Shown piece after piece: positions 18,620-28,158 of a stretch of DNA of 64,000 bases. The first letter of the stretch is position 1. Each line of letters begins with the position of its first letter. Origin of the DNA: Cytobacillus solani (GTDB lineage: Bacteria > Bacillota > Bacilli > Bacillales > Cytobacillaceae); the NCBI RefSeq assembly GCF_001420595.1, contig NZ_LJIX01000006.1, positions 4,244,857 to 4,308,856 on the forward strand, written 5' to 3'. The notes beneath the pieces were generated by a model that was given only the letters and a program-made list of their open reading frames with translations, searched no databases and was not told the DNA's origin. Made by a program: the position numbers and the translations under genes.

Positions 18620-18844
18620 TTATTTCTCATCAGCAGGTCTTCGTTTATGTTTTTCGTTAATAATTTTCTTGTTAAGAATCCTTACTTTATCAACCATTAG
18701 CAACCTCATATCTTCTACAATATACCTAGCTAACTCTTCGTCAGATATGTCATCTCCATCAATATCTAGGCGGAATTCCTGCCCTTGAATTCCACCCCCG
18801 TTAGTAAACTCAATTTCAAAGTCAAATAGAACTCTTTTATCCAT
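18620..18844 (-). CDS. Small acidic hypothetical protein
   Basis: A 74-residue soluble protein starting MDKRVLFDFEIEFTNGGGIQGQEFRLDI, with a beta-rich N-terminal half and a helical, basic C-terminus (KKIINEKHKRRPADEK). ATG 18844 has a good GGTGG site. No family recognised. Its clean ribosome binding site and own terminators support a real gene. Confidence 0.65.
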   Translation of the reverse strand: MDKRVLFDFEIEFTNGGGIQGQEFRLDIDGDDISDEELARYIVEDMRLLMVDKVRILNKKIINEKHKRRPADEK

Positions 18845-19068
18845 TCCAATACCACCTTACCCTTAGTCTAGAGTGCTATAAATATATTCTGGTTTTAATA
18901 AACTAATACCTCTTCCAATAAACTCCGACTATAAGATAAAGAAAAAATCTTTTTCGAATTGTTTGTTAACGATATACCTTATTCACCGTAAATAATAATT
19001 CATAGAAATGAAAGAAATCGTAGAAAATAAAGAACATATGAAAATATACATATGAAGGTGGAATGATG

Positions 19069-20631
19069 ATGGGGTTTCGCTCAATTTTTATCGTATTTCT
19101 TTCCATCCTATTAATTGGCTGCTCTGCTTATAAAAATAACGAAGATCAAAATAACCCTATGGCTATTCAAATGAATAACAAAACCTCCCCTAAAATTGTT
19201 CTTCTTATCATTGATTCATTAATGGATGAACCTTTAAAGAAAGTGATTGAAGAGAAGAAGGCACCTGCCTTGGATTTTTTTGTAAAACATGGCCAATATA
19301 ATAAATACTTAGTCAGCTCCTATCCAACAATGTCAGTTACAATTGACAGCTCATTAATAACCGGTACTTACCCTGATAAACATAAAATTCCAGGTCTTGT
19401 ATGGTATGACGGAGATGAAAAACGTACTATAAATTATGGAAATGGTCTTTTCGAAATGATGAAGATTGGGGTTACTCAGTTTGCTGAAGACTCATTGTAC
19501 CAATTTAATAATGTGGACCTCAGCCCTAATGTGGAGACCATTCACGAAGTATTAGACAAAAGGGGAAAACAAACAGCTTCTATTAACTCTATCATTTATC
19601 GCGGAAATTATGAGCACACGCTGAAGATTCCAAAGGTCTTAGCGAAGACTACTGCATTGCCGAATACATACAAAACCTTTGGACCAAAGCGATTGTCAGT
19701 GGGTGCATTTATTCGTCAAGACGAAAAAAATATACATTTATTAAATCGGTTAGGGCTTAATGATGCATTTGCAGCGCAAGAATTAAAATATCTTTTAGAA
19801 AAGAACATACTTCCCGAATTCACGATTATGTACTTTCCAGTAAATGATCATGAAGTTCATAGAAAAGGACCTAAGACGACTGAAGGCATTGAAGAACTTG
19901 ATAAGAATTTACAAGAAATATTAAATGTTTTTCCAAATTGGGAAAGTGCGCTAGAAAATATAATTTGGATTATCATCGGAGACAGCAAGCAATCTTCAGT
20001 TAAAAAAAACAAAAATGAAGCTTTAATTGATTTAAGAGAAGCTCTTTCGAACTACAATATTTTAAAACTTAATGAGCCTGTACGTAATAATGATGAACTT
20101 GTTATTACAGCAAATGAACGAATGGCATATATTTATAAGATCAGTGAAGATTTTTCTCTGCAAGATATTGCAAATAGGTTGTTAGCAGATGAACGTATCG
20201 CATGGATTGCATGGAAGGAAAACAACATGATTCAAGTGAAGTCATGGGACAAGGATGGGGTATTTCAATTCAAACCCGAAGGAGCTTTTAAAGATGCTTA
20301 TAATCAAACTTGGTCTATAAAAGGAAATAGCTCAATTCTTGATTTGACTATAAAAAATAACAATCAAATAAAGTATGGTGATTATCCTGATGGATTAGCT
20401 AGATTGTACGGTGCATTACATTCACAAAAAGGAGAGTTCCTAATAGTGGATGCCAAACCTGGTTATGAATTTATTGGAGAAAGTTCTCCTGAACATACAG
20501 GTGGAGGTGCCCATGGTTCGATGTATAAAAATGACTCTCTTACTCCTATTATTGTTACAGGAACCAATAAAAGCATAGATAATTTACGTATTGTTGATTT
20601 AAAAAAATGGATATTGGACCTCTTAGAATGA
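19069..20631 (+). CDS. Lipoprotein alkaline-phosphatase-superfamily phosphodiesterase
   Basis: A 520-residue exported protein. The lipobox LLIGC lies just after a hydrophobic N-terminus; then comes a type I phosphodiesterase/nucleotide pyrophosphatase fold: VLLIIDSLMDE, the SYPTMSVTIDSSLITGTYP segment carrying a candidate Thr/Ser nucleophile, and NDHEVHRKGP. The usual SDHGM motif appears as GDSKQSS, so the second metal site may be altered. A late GGGAHGSM supplies a histidine. ATG 19069 is chosen because GAAGGTGG lies 7 bases upstream, while two preceding ATGs are too close to it. Probably anchored outside the membrane, acting on a phosphoester. Confidence 0.8.
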   Translation: MGFRSIFIVFLSILLIGCSAYKNNEDQNNPMAIQMNNKTSPKIVLLIIDSLMDEPLKKVIEEKKAPALDFFVKHGQYNKYLVSSYPTMSVTIDSSLITGTYPDKHKIPGLVWYDGDEKRTINYGNGLFEMMKIGVTQFAEDSLYQFNNVDLSPNVETIHEVLDKRGKQTASINSIIYRGNYEHTLKIPKVLAKTTALPNTYKTFGPKRLSVGAFIRQDEKNIHLLNRLGLNDAFAAQELKYLLEKNILPEFTIMYFPVNDHEVHRKGPKTTEGIEELDKNLQEILNVFPNWESALENIIWIIIGDSKQSSVKKNKNEALIDLREALSNYNILKLNEPVRNNDELVITANERMAYIYKISEDFSLQDIANRLLADERIAWIAWKENNMIQVKSWDKDGVFQFKPEGAFKDAYNQTWSIKGNSSILDLTIKNNNQIKYGDYPDGLARLYGALHSQKGEFLIVDAKPGYEFIGESSPEHTGGGAHGSMYKNDSLTPIIVTGTNKSIDNLRIVDLKKWILDLLE

Positions 20632-20720
20632 GAGTTAAAAATGAAGTTGTTGTCCGAAGTGGCAGCAAAGATTGCTTCTGCGATGGCGGCCGAACTAATC
20701 GGAAGTATTCTGGCATGCCT

Positions 20721-20739
20721 GTACCGTTAGGGTACTTTT
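20721..20739 (+). terminator. Short GTACC/GGTAC hairpin with T-run
   Basis: A perfect 5-bp stem (GTACC GTTAG GGTAC) followed by TTTT. It may end the lipoprotein gene. The flanking 20632-20884 spacer has no convincing ORF. Confidence 0.4.
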
Positions 20740-20884
20740 CTGGAATACCCATTTTTATTATTTGCTTAGATACTTCCTCATTTGATACCAAATATATATC
20801 CATGTACGTGAAAATCGATTATTACCATACAAATAGTGAATGAATACCCCACCTTTTATCTACAAAGTAAGGAGAGGATCTTTA

Positions 20885-21400
20885 ATGAACTACAAAGTAT
20901 TTAAGTCGATTAATCAGCTTTCTGGACGTTGTTTTCCAATTGATTTTCTGATGATTTTGATATCAAAAAAGATTCGTTATGTGTATATTTTTGTATTGAT
21001 TTACATGTGGTTTAGAAATGACTCTTACAAAAAAGCGTCTTGTAATGCGGTGATATCAGCGGGGATTACTTTATTAATTAACATTTTGATTAAGTTATTT
21101 TATTTTAAACCACGTCCGTTTATGAAAAGCCAAGTCGGGATACTTATTCCTTCAAAAATGGGTTCTTCATTTCCAAGTAAACATACTCTGCTTGTATTTG
21201 CTATATCAACTTCTATCTTTCTATATGACCGTGTTCTTGGTTCAATCATGTTGGTTCTATCTGTTTTGACGGGCTTCTCACGTATTTGGGTAGGACATCA
21301 TTATCCATCTGATATTATCGGAAGTGCCTTTATTTCCAGCATGACTAGCATCATAATAGATAAAACTGCCCGCTGTATTAAATATAATGCTGTCAAATAA
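20885..21400 (+). CDS. PAP2-family membrane phosphatase (BcrC-like)
   Basis: A 171-residue membrane protein carrying the three PAP2 motifs in order: KLFYFKPRPF, SSFPSKHT and SRIWVGHHYPSDII. Size and motifs fit undecaprenyl-diphosphate phosphatases of the BcrC type, which recycle the lipid carrier and can give bacitracin tolerance. Start ATG 20885 (MNYKVFKSINQL) has GGAGAGG upstream; the longer frame to 20840 has none. It follows the lipoprotein phosphodiesterase on the same strand, separated by a small hairpin. Confidence 0.87.
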   Translation: MNYKVFKSINQLSGRCFPIDFLMILISKKIRYVYIFVLIYMWFRNDSYKKASCNAVISAGITLLINILIKLFYFKPRPFMKSQVGILIPSKMGSSFPSKHTLLVFAISTSIFLYDRVLGSIMLVLSVLTGFSRIWVGHHYPSDIIGSAFISSMTSIIIDKTARCIKYNAVK

Positions 21401-21420
21401 GAAATCATACCCTTTAAATC

Positions 21421-21840
21421 ACAAAATTGTGAAATGAACCATTTTATTGCTAGTTGTGAATTATTCTATTGCCAAGCTATGGGGCTCTAAGGATTTAAAA
21501 CACCGATGTTCGACTAACTTTTCTTTCAAAAAAGAAAAATAACACCTTCAATAATAGTTTTTGTATTCTTGGCAATTATAATCTTCACAAATTTATTTTA
21601 GGCAAAGATATATTCACTTAAGAATATACAAAAAGAAACCATATAAGAATGTTTTACTCTTGAGAAATTGTAATAAAAAATGACTTATTAAGAATTCACT
21701 AAATTAAAAAATGTTGTTTACGGCAGTATGTTTTTTGAATAGAAATCAAGGCTTTATATACAAGTTATGTATAAAATCTTGGATATAAAGCCTTATTTAA
21801 AATAAATTCGTATTTAATTAATGCGCCCGATTGTTGAATA
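21421..21840 (+). repeat. Long non-coding dispersed repeat, copy A
   Basis: About 420 bp closely matching 34111-34545 in the same orientation. Shared blocks include TTGCCAAGCTATGGGGCTCT, CACCGATGTTCGACTAACTT and TTACGGCAGTATGTTTTTTG. An inner domain is closed by TTGCCAAG (about 21471) and CTTGGCAA (about 21569). Near the 3' end AAGGCTTTATAT pairs with ATATAAAGCCTT (21748-21794). No ORF. It ends with the genome-wide GCGCCCGATTGTTGAATAA motif. Confidence 0.8.
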
Positions 21841-21898
21841 ACAATCAACTTCTATAAGCTTGGTTAAGTTGAATACGATAGTACAAAGTTTGATTAAT

Positions 21899-22633
21899 TT
21901 ATACACAAGGTATATCCTGCCTCAAAAAATTTCTAATTCTTTTTGCTACATCCTCTTTATAAATCACTTCACTTGCATATTTTTTTACATCTTGAGTTCC
22001 AACGCATACACTATGTATTGCTTGTTCAAATAAGCATTTATCATTTTGGTCATTACCAAAAGCAATAAAATCACGTATACCGAAATTATGTATACCTCTC
22101 ACCTTATTAATACCATGAGGACTAATATCATAAATATCTTCGCTCTTATATCGTGTAATGGACACTGGTAAAGTAGCTAGTTCCTTCAATAAAGAATCCT
22201 CTACATTAAATAACACAAGCTTAGAAAGATTGTTCAGTTCCTTTAACTGAATGTTTTTTGCATCGACTTGATTGATATGATGATAAATAGGATGACCTTG
22301 TTCCCCTGTATATGCAAAATCCCAATCGCTATCCGCCAAATATGAACAGTTATATTTCTCAATAAAACTATATAATTCAATTTTGGTATCTTCATCAAAA
22401 GACACACATTCTATTTTCCCTTCAAAACTTGTAAAGGCTCCATTCCCACCAATTAATTGAAAATGATGAAACTTTCCCGGTAAGACAGGGCGCAGGTCAC
22501 GGATTGGTCTTGCAGAAGCAAATATCACTTTATGTCCAGCAACAATTAATTGTTCAATTGCTTCTTGAATATCTAATTCAATTGTTTTTCCATCAAAACA
22601 AAGGGTACCATCTATATCAAATACAAAATTCAT
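21899..22633 (-). CDS. HAD-superfamily (Cof-type) phosphatase
   Basis: A 244-residue HAD hydrolase: motif I FDIDGTLCFDG at the N-terminus, motif II IFASAR near residue 38, and motif IV FGNDQNDKCLFEQA near residue 190, with a C2B cap between. The lysine of motif III is likely in HGINKVRGI. Cof proteins dephosphorylate sugar phosphates or cofactor intermediates such as FMN or PLP; substrate unknown. Start ATG 22633 follows AAGGAGT. Divergent from the Crp/Fnr gene across 69 bases, so the two may share control. Confidence 0.87.
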   Translation of the reverse strand: MNFVFDIDGTLCFDGKTIELDIQEAIEQLIVAGHKVIFASARPIRDLRPVLPGKFHHFQLIGGNGAFTSFEGKIECVSFDEDTKIELYSFIEKYNCSYLADSDWDFAYTGEQGHPIYHHINQVDAKNIQLKELNNLSKLVLFNVEDSLLKELATLPVSITRYKSEDIYDISPHGINKVRGIHNFGIRDFIAFGNDQNDKCLFEQAIHSVCVGTQDVKKYASEVIYKEDVAKRIRNFLRQDIPCV

Positions 22634-22702
22634 TTCTTCATCACTCCTTAATTCGAGTATAATAAAGGATTATGATCTTTTGAAAGGACAGGTGTCCCTT
22701 TT

Positions 22703-23371
22703 ATGAAAACTGCCGTTCAACAATTTAAAAACATCTACCAATACTCATTATCCGAAAAAGACCAAATCGCAATTCAAGTCCTTTCATTTAAAAAAGATGA
22801 ATCAATTTTGACCGTTGGCGAGAAAGTTAAAGGCATTTATTTTTTAATTAATGGTTCTTACTATGTAACAAGCCCTGAGATAAATGGAAAAGAATTATTG
22901 CTTCGTCGCTGTACACCTCCTTCTATATTAGGAGATATTGAAATTTTTCAGCATTGTGACATTCAATCTAATTGCCATGCTACTGAAGCATGTACATTTA
23001 TATTTGTACCAACTGAGCTATATGAACAATCTCTAAAAAAAGACCCTGCCTTTACTGAACTATTATTAAAAGAGTTAACGTTTAAATTAAAAACTTGTAC
23101 AACATTATCTCGTGTAAATGCCTTATCTTCCGTTAGTATAAAACTTGCTGCATATTTATGTACAACACATACCGAGAATACCTATGATGGATACTTAATA
23201 GTTGAGAACAATCATCATATCGCCAATCTAATTGGCACAACTAACCGGCATGTAAACCGAGTTTTAAAACGCTGGGAAGATGAAAAAATAATTGAAAGAA
23301 ACAATGAAAAAATAAAAATTCTAGATTTTGAGAGATTATCTATAGTAGCGGAGGATATCCGATATAAATAA
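22703..23371 (+). CDS. Crp/Fnr-family transcriptional regulator (YeiL-like)
   Basis: A 222-residue protein with a cyclic-nucleotide-binding fold (ILTVGEKVKGIYFLINGSYYV) and a C-terminal winged helix (HHIANLIGTTNRHVNRVLKRWEDEKII). There is no N-terminal cysteine cluster as in FNR, so iron-sulfur oxygen sensing is unlikely; several cysteines (RRCTPPS, QHCDIQSNCHATEACTF) lie in the sensor domain as in YeiL. Start ATG 22703 has AGGTG upstream. Candidate regulator of the divergent HAD gene. Confidence 0.82.
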   Translation: MKTAVQQFKNIYQYSLSEKDQIAIQVLSFKKDESILTVGEKVKGIYFLINGSYYVTSPEINGKELLLRRCTPPSILGDIEIFQHCDIQSNCHATEACTFIFVPTELYEQSLKKDPAFTELLLKELTFKLKTCTTLSRVNALSSVSIKLAAYLCTTHTENTYDGYLIVENNHHIANLIGTTNRHVNRVLKRWEDEKIIERNNEKIKILDFERLSIVAEDIRYK

Positions 23372-23403
23372 TCTATTATTATTCTCACAGCTGCATTTTA
23401 TAC

Positions 23404-23442
23404 AAAAATCCCCCCTTTAGACTAATAAAATCTAAGGGGGTA
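23404..23442. terminator. Terminator hairpin between converging genes
   Basis: CCCCCTTTAGA pairs with TCTAAGGGGG (one bulge). On the minus strand GATTTTTG follows, fitting termination of the NUDIX gene; it also follows the Crp-type gene. Confidence 0.65.
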
Positions 23443-23679
23443 ATGATGTCCAACTTATTTTAAATGTATACCCAAAAGAGCTCTCCTTCTTTCCTTTACT
23501 TTGATTCGGTCTAGGTAATTTTAAATTCTATTGTTGAATTATTTCCCCATAAAGGTTACAAATATTTCTGCAAATGTGTTCAAAAATCTGCCCCTTTAAC
23601 GAAAAAAACTTTCCTTATTCTAGGAAAGCGTCCGATAATGGAATAAATTAATATTTTTAACTAAAGCTTTCCGTTTCTG

Positions 23680-24141
23680 CTAATTACGTGACTTAACAAT
23701 TCTGTTGTTCTGTTTGATCAAATCTAAAAGGCCATCAGGAACAAGTCGTAATTCACCGTTTTGAAACTTACTTATAGGCAAACGCATAATTTTAAATATT
23801 TTCCCGTCATCTTCCTTACCTTCAAACAATTCCTCGGTATAAAAAGAGATATCAACAAATGATGCATCGTATACCTGTACAATCTCATGTCCTACTTCCC
23901 CGTTAAAAGTAAAGATATTTTCAAGAGTCCCCAAATATTTGAGATTAAAAATATCAGTTTCAATTTCTTCTTGTACCTCTCTTATTAAAGCTTCTGCGCT
24001 TTTTTCTCCGTATTCAATTCCTCCTCCTATAGGACGGTAATAATAATCACCTTTTACTGAATCATAGCCCTCTGCAACAAGGATGGAATCGTCTTTTTGA
24101 AATATACAAATAACCAGTGGTCGTATTATTCCTTTTTTCAT
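23680..24141 (-). CDS. NUDIX hydrolase
   Basis: A 153-residue protein with a NUDIX box GGGIEYGEKSAEALIREVQEEI at residues 39-60 (REVQEE core; the usual Gly after EE is Glu), which binds Mg2+ and cleaves X-linked nucleoside diphosphates. The start MKKGIIRPLVICIF is typical of YjhB/MutT-like members. ATG 24141 follows GGAGG. The downstream spacer 23443-23679 carries a dispersed GTCCGATAATGGAATAA repeat. Confidence 0.88.
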   Translation of the reverse strand: MKKGIIRPLVICIFQKDDSILVAEGYDSVKGDYYYRPIGGGIEYGEKSAEALIREVQEEIETDIFNLKYLGTLENIFTFNGEVGHEIVQVYDASFVDISFYTEELFEGKEDDGKIFKIMRLPISKFQNGELRLVPDGLLDLIKQNNRIVKSRN

Positions 24142-24498
24142 TGCAATCCTCCAAATCGTTAATCAATACCCTTTAATTGTTTCGATTCACTCGCGAATAA
24201 ACCCTTCTTCCATTCCAGATAATGGCACTTTCCATAAAGAAAGAGCGAATTCTTGCTGCAGAATTGCGCCCTTCAATGAAGTAACTAAAACAGAAACATT
24301 GATGCAAAATAGTATATTTTTCTTTAACTAAATCGCCCTTTAATGGGATAACTAAATATAATCTCAATGCTAATTCTGATTGAACTAACGCACCCTATAG
24401 TTTAAGTGAATTCCATCACAAACTTTACCTTTTTCTACTGCCATGATTATTTTATAAAAAGTTATTTATTGAAATTAATAAATAAAATCTTAATGCTA
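24142..24498. other. Intergenic with dispersed GC-poor repeats
   Basis: No gene seen. It contains several copies of the intergenic repeat family, such as GCCCTTTAATGGGATAACTAA near 24333 and GAACTAACGCACCCTATAG followed by TTTAAGTGAATTCC near 24386. Confidence 0.5.
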
Positions 24499-24876
24499 TT
24501 ATTTTCTTTTTGAGGATACCCTTATATAATAACCATCAGGATCAATGACTCTAAAATCGACCATCCCCCAAGTTTGTTGTTTTAAATCTGATTCAATTGA
24601 ATTGGGTTTTTTTTGTTTTATACTTTTATATAACTCTTCAACTTGATCCGTTATAATTATAAATTCTACACCACCACCAAGTTTAGCGAAGTTATGTTTT
24701 TTAAAATAATGATTGTCCTCTAAAACATCAAATGACGTTAAAAGAAGATGAGATTCATCACTAATAAAACTCGCGCTGTTTTCTCCCTGTTGTAATAATT
24801 TCAGTCTTAAAATATTTTGATAGAACACTACTGATTTCTCAATATCGTTTACAAAAAACTCAATTCTAAATGCCAT
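24499..24876 (-). CDS. VOC (glyoxalase/bleomycin resistance) superfamily protein
   Basis: A 125-residue VOC protein: FRIEFFVNDIEKSVVFYQNIL at the start and DFRVIDPDGYYIRVSSK at the end, with one babab repeat each half. Start taken at ATG 24876 (MAFRIEF), 6 bases after GAGAGGG. Substrate unknown. The second VOC gene lies upstream on the same strand, about 200 bases away. Confidence 0.83.
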   Translation of the reverse strand: MAFRIEFFVNDIEKSVVFYQNILRLKLLQQGENSASFISDESHLLLTSFDVLEDNHYFKKHNFAKLGGGVEFIIITDQVEELYKSIKQKKPNSIESDLKQQTWGMVDFRVIDPDGYYIRVSSKRK

Positions 24877-25082
24877 CATAATCCCTCTCATCATTAATTA
24901 GATTGTTCAAAACTCTTTTCTAATCTTTAAATTCTATTAATTTCTTTTAGAATTTTTCTTTCCTAAATGCCGCGTTTGTTGAACAAAAAAGCTTTCCTGT
25001 ATGGTAGCTGATTTTGAACATAAGTACCCTTCTGCTTTTAGTGCATTATATAACATCCTTTTTATGGATCTCTTAAAGTAGT

Positions 25083-25538
25083 TTAATTAATGCCTTTAAG
25101 TTTTTTCCACTCACTTAAGTACATATCTGGCTTGTTCTCAGGCTCTGCAGGGAGTTTACAGATAAATTCCAATGAATTTTCATCTGGGTCATGAAAATAC
25201 ACCATAGCATGGGCTTGATCTGGAATTAAAATTGGTTCAGTAGGTTTAAAACCGAACTCTTCACGTATATCAATGCCCCGTTCCTTTAACCATTGCTTTG
25301 CATTTTTTAAATCCTCAAAATCTACCTTAAACGCTATATGTCTTAAGGATGGATGATATTTTGTATTAACACCTTGGTCACTTTCCCATAAACCAATCCA
25401 GCTATTATTCTCTACTATCCAAAAAAACGCTATCTTTTCATACCTTATTGCTAACTTTAAGCCTAAGCCTTTGTAGAATTCAATCGACTTTTCTAAATTA
25501 CTTACTGGTAAATGTGCTTCATATAATCCTCTAATCAT
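25083..25538 (-). CDS. VOC superfamily protein
   Basis: A 151-residue VOC protein (LYEAHLPVSNLEKSIEFYKGLGL; HIAFKVDFEDLKNAKQWLKERG; YFHDPDENSLEFICKL), with His and Glu metal-ligand candidates at conserved places. Resembles FosB/YwkD-like members but function not assigned. Start ATG 25538 follows GGAGGG. Confidence 0.85.
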   Translation of the reverse strand: MIRGLYEAHLPVSNLEKSIEFYKGLGLKLAIRYEKIAFFWIVENNSWIGLWESDQGVNTKYHPSLRHIAFKVDFEDLKNAKQWLKERGIDIREEFGFKPTEPILIPDQAHAMVYFHDPDENSLEFICKLPAEPENKPDMYLSEWKKLKGIN

Positions 25539-25709
25539 CTATTTACCCTCCTTTTATTAGGTTTAGCATACAATTTAGTAAAGGAGTCTACGACGGAGAA
25601 TAGTTTGAACTATCCTACGACTTTTGGAGTATTTATATCTTCATTCTCTTATACTATACTGCTTCGTTACTTCAATAACATGAAGTGGTATGCGGTGAAT
25701 CTTTCTCTT

Positions 25710-26016
25710 TTAGCAGGTTAATAATTCATCTTTTGAAACAATACGCCATTCATGTGCTACAAATTTTCCTATATAGTCATTGATACTAATTTCTTCTAAT
25801 TCAATTGCAAGTGGATGTAGGGATACATAGCATTCATTTGTCTCATAATTTAGGGTAACTTTTCCAACCTCATATCCATTATGAATTCTTAAATCAAAAT
25901 CTGGGTCATCAATAATATCTCCTTTAACAGGAACAAGAAAAAGCTGCTATTGGATCTATTAATACGTGACCTTTTTTAGTCTCTTCTTGTGGAGAGTGGG
26001 TGGTTCCTTTGTTCTT
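25710..26016 (-). pseudogene. Frameshifted gene of unknown family
   Basis: Reading minus strand, one frame gives QEETKKGHVLIDPIAAF and the adjacent frame continues FLVPVKGDIIDDPDFDLR, NGYEVGKVTLNYETNECYVSLHPLAIELEE and NDYIGKFVAHEWRIVSKDELLTC before a stop. The two pieces join smoothly if one base is lost near 25945-25955. No ATG remains upstream (TAG at 26019). About 100 residues once; family not recognised. Confidence 0.55.
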
Positions 26017-26632
26017 CTAGATGGCAACTCACTCGTTCGAGAAAAGTTGCTAGGGATAGAGTATTGGACAAGTAGTCTCATGGGACAAGGGACCTGTCCC
26101 AGTAATCTTTACTATTGTTATGTAAATAAAATAAAAAATGGTTTCCTGGTCTGGAAACCATTTTTGTAGTTGACCATATGGTGTTACCAATTCGTTTTTC
26201 TCTTTTACGTAAAGAAGATAAACAATTACTATTCACTGTCTCAGTAGATGTAAAAAATTCTTAAAGATAGAGATGAGATTGATTGTTTTTTCTTCTAGAA
26301 ATAATGACTTAAATAATATATTGTATACCTAAAACAATGAAAGCCCTACCTCTCTTTCATCCTTACGGCTCCTTGTCCGTGCCAGTGTGAATCAGGATTG
26401 CAAAAATCAAGTGACTATTTTATCGAGTTATTTGATGAAACTTCAAACATTCGTAAAAGAAATTTAAATAATAAAAATGGATTAGATTGTAGAAATAACA
26501 AAAGAGGTTAATGCTTTAAAGGTGAGTTGGAGAAGTTGAATGTCTTTGAAAAGATTTACTTTTAATAATAAACATATTCCCAAAAAATTCAGGATATTTT
26601 CGGGAGATGTAATACATTATCTTAAATTAATC
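26017..26632. other. Intergenic with two hairpins
   Basis: No gene supported. A GGGACA/TGTCCC hairpin lies at about 26083-26101, and a strong bidirectional terminator-like stem at 26134-26166 (AAAATGGTTTCC pairing with GGAAACCATTTT, T-run after). Confidence 0.55.
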
Positions 26633-27094
26633 TTAACAGAAACTTTTTATTTGATTTTCAGTAATCCCTTTAATTAATCCCAGTTCACTAATCAAAAATT
26701 GATGTGCGTTATCTAACATTTTTTTTTCGCTTGCATTAAGTGCTTTTTCTTTCTTCATACGCATTAAATCACGTACAACTTCAGTACATTCTTGTATTTT
26801 ACCCGTTTTTATTTTGTCCGTGTTCACTTTATACCTTTGTTTCCACGGCAGTAATCTATCTGATTCTCCATGATGAAAAATGTGTATGATGTGTTTTAAT
26901 GCAATTATGTCAGTAACAGGGCGTATACTTGAACTCAACATTTTACCCGTAGGAATCATGACTTGCATATTACCGATTAACATTTTTATGACATAATACT
27001 GTTGTTTTTCCCCTGAGATTTCCTTTTCTTCTATGGCTTTAATTATACCTACTCCGTGCATTGGATAAACAATGTTATCGCCAATTTGAAACAA
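26633..27094 (-). CDS. CarD/CdnL-family transcriptional regulator (YdeB-like)
   Basis: A 153-residue protein: an N-terminal RNA-polymerase-interacting Tudor-like domain (FQIGDNIVYPMHGVGIIKAIEEKE) and a helical C-terminal domain (EVVRDLMRMKKEKALNASEKKMLDNAHQFL). Start set at TTG 27094, which has a perfect GGAGGTGG 6 bases upstream and gives the usual MFQIGDN N-terminus; the ATG at 27109 lies inside that site. A separate gene with its own long 5' spacer. Confidence 0.88.
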   Translation of the reverse strand: MFQIGDNIVYPMHGVGIIKAIEEKEISGEKQQYYVIKMLIGNMQVMIPTGKMLSSSIRPVTDIIALKHIIHIFHHGESDRLLPWKQRYKVNTDKIKTGKIQECTEVVRDLMRMKKEKALNASEKKMLDNAHQFLISELGLIKGITENQIKSFC

Positions 27095-27309
27095 ATAATC
27101 CACCTCCATATATGGTAACCTTCTTAACCTTAACATATATATTATTTTTTATCAAATTTTTAATTTTATCATAAATTAATTTTCAACGTCAACTACTTTT
27201 TCATTAAAAATCAGAAAAAGCAAAAACAATAGGAATCGTGTCGGATTACCAATAAAGGGAAGGTTTATTTTCCCGCGTATAATCTGAAACCTCTACTACC
27301 TTAATATTA

Positions 27310-27841
27310 TTATTCTATATAAAACCTTCCTGCGCAAATAACACAAAAAGCGACTGCCTTGTTCAGCAATCGCACATGACCAAGTAAGCTCTGAATCACT
27401 TCAAGTGGCGTACCATTGTTGACATATGTGTAGCATAGCTGTGTCGTAATTGATAAGGATGTATACTTTTTTATCCCAGCTCGATTTGATATGCGTTTGA
27501 TAATATATCTCAGATTATCAATACTCATACGCCTGTTTGGCCTTCTTTCCGTAATAAACAATCAGAATCCTCATCATCTCGCTCATCTTGATATCTTTTT
27601 AACCAAATGTAGCAACGGGTATTAAAGTACACTCCCCTTTCTTTATCGCCTTCCCATGAACAATAACTGAATTCGTTAAAAAACTAATATCATCACGATT
27701 CAATTTTATAACTTCTCCAATACGGCAGCCTGTCGAATACATAAATTCAAATAACGCATTCTCCAAAGAAGTATGACAAGCTTCACTAAGATGTTCAATT
27801 TCTCTTTCTGACGCAAGTAAGTGAGGCTTATACGGTGCGTG
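27310..27841 (-). pseudogene. Tyrosine recombinase (XerC/D-like) pseudogene
   Basis: Fragments in different frames read EIEHLSEACHTSLENAL, FEFMYSTGCRIGEVIKLN (catalytic Arg), FNTR-like text, KRYQDERDDEDSDCL, then ERRPNRRMSIDNLRYIIKRIS. The HxLRHSY box is degraded to SITTQLCYTY and the catalytic Tyr end is missing. It closely resembles the integrase at 37093-37973, so the two are decayed paralogues. Confidence 0.75.
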
Positions 27842-28158
27842 CTAAAACACTTCAGCACTCCCTTAAAACACATTTGTCAATGTATAAAATACCATCAGAA
27901 GCTTGCATGCATAGAATCAGTGTTGTCAAATATACTTACGGGCTTAGTCCAATTTCAACTTATTGAAATGTGTTTTTAAGTATGCAAAAAGAAAAACCTG
28001 AGGTCATTTTATGATCATCAGGTTTTCTTTTAACCACCAATTAAAAAAACTATATTCTAGAAATATAACATTTACAATTTTATTCTTCTTATGTTATTAT
28101 ATATAAAATTTGTTCCATAAACATCGAACTGATTATTGTTCCAAGGAGGTAGAACTTT

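Noticed and set aside
20555-20803. 82-codon minus-strand ORF over the end of the lipoprotein gene
   Set aside because: Overlaps a real gene in antisense, no RBS, composition not protein-like; a hairpin explains part of the sequence.
21421-21840. Known riboswitch (c-di-GMP, T-box, SAM) in the long repeat
   Set aside because: None of the diagnostic motifs of those classes is visible and both copies lie outside gene leaders.
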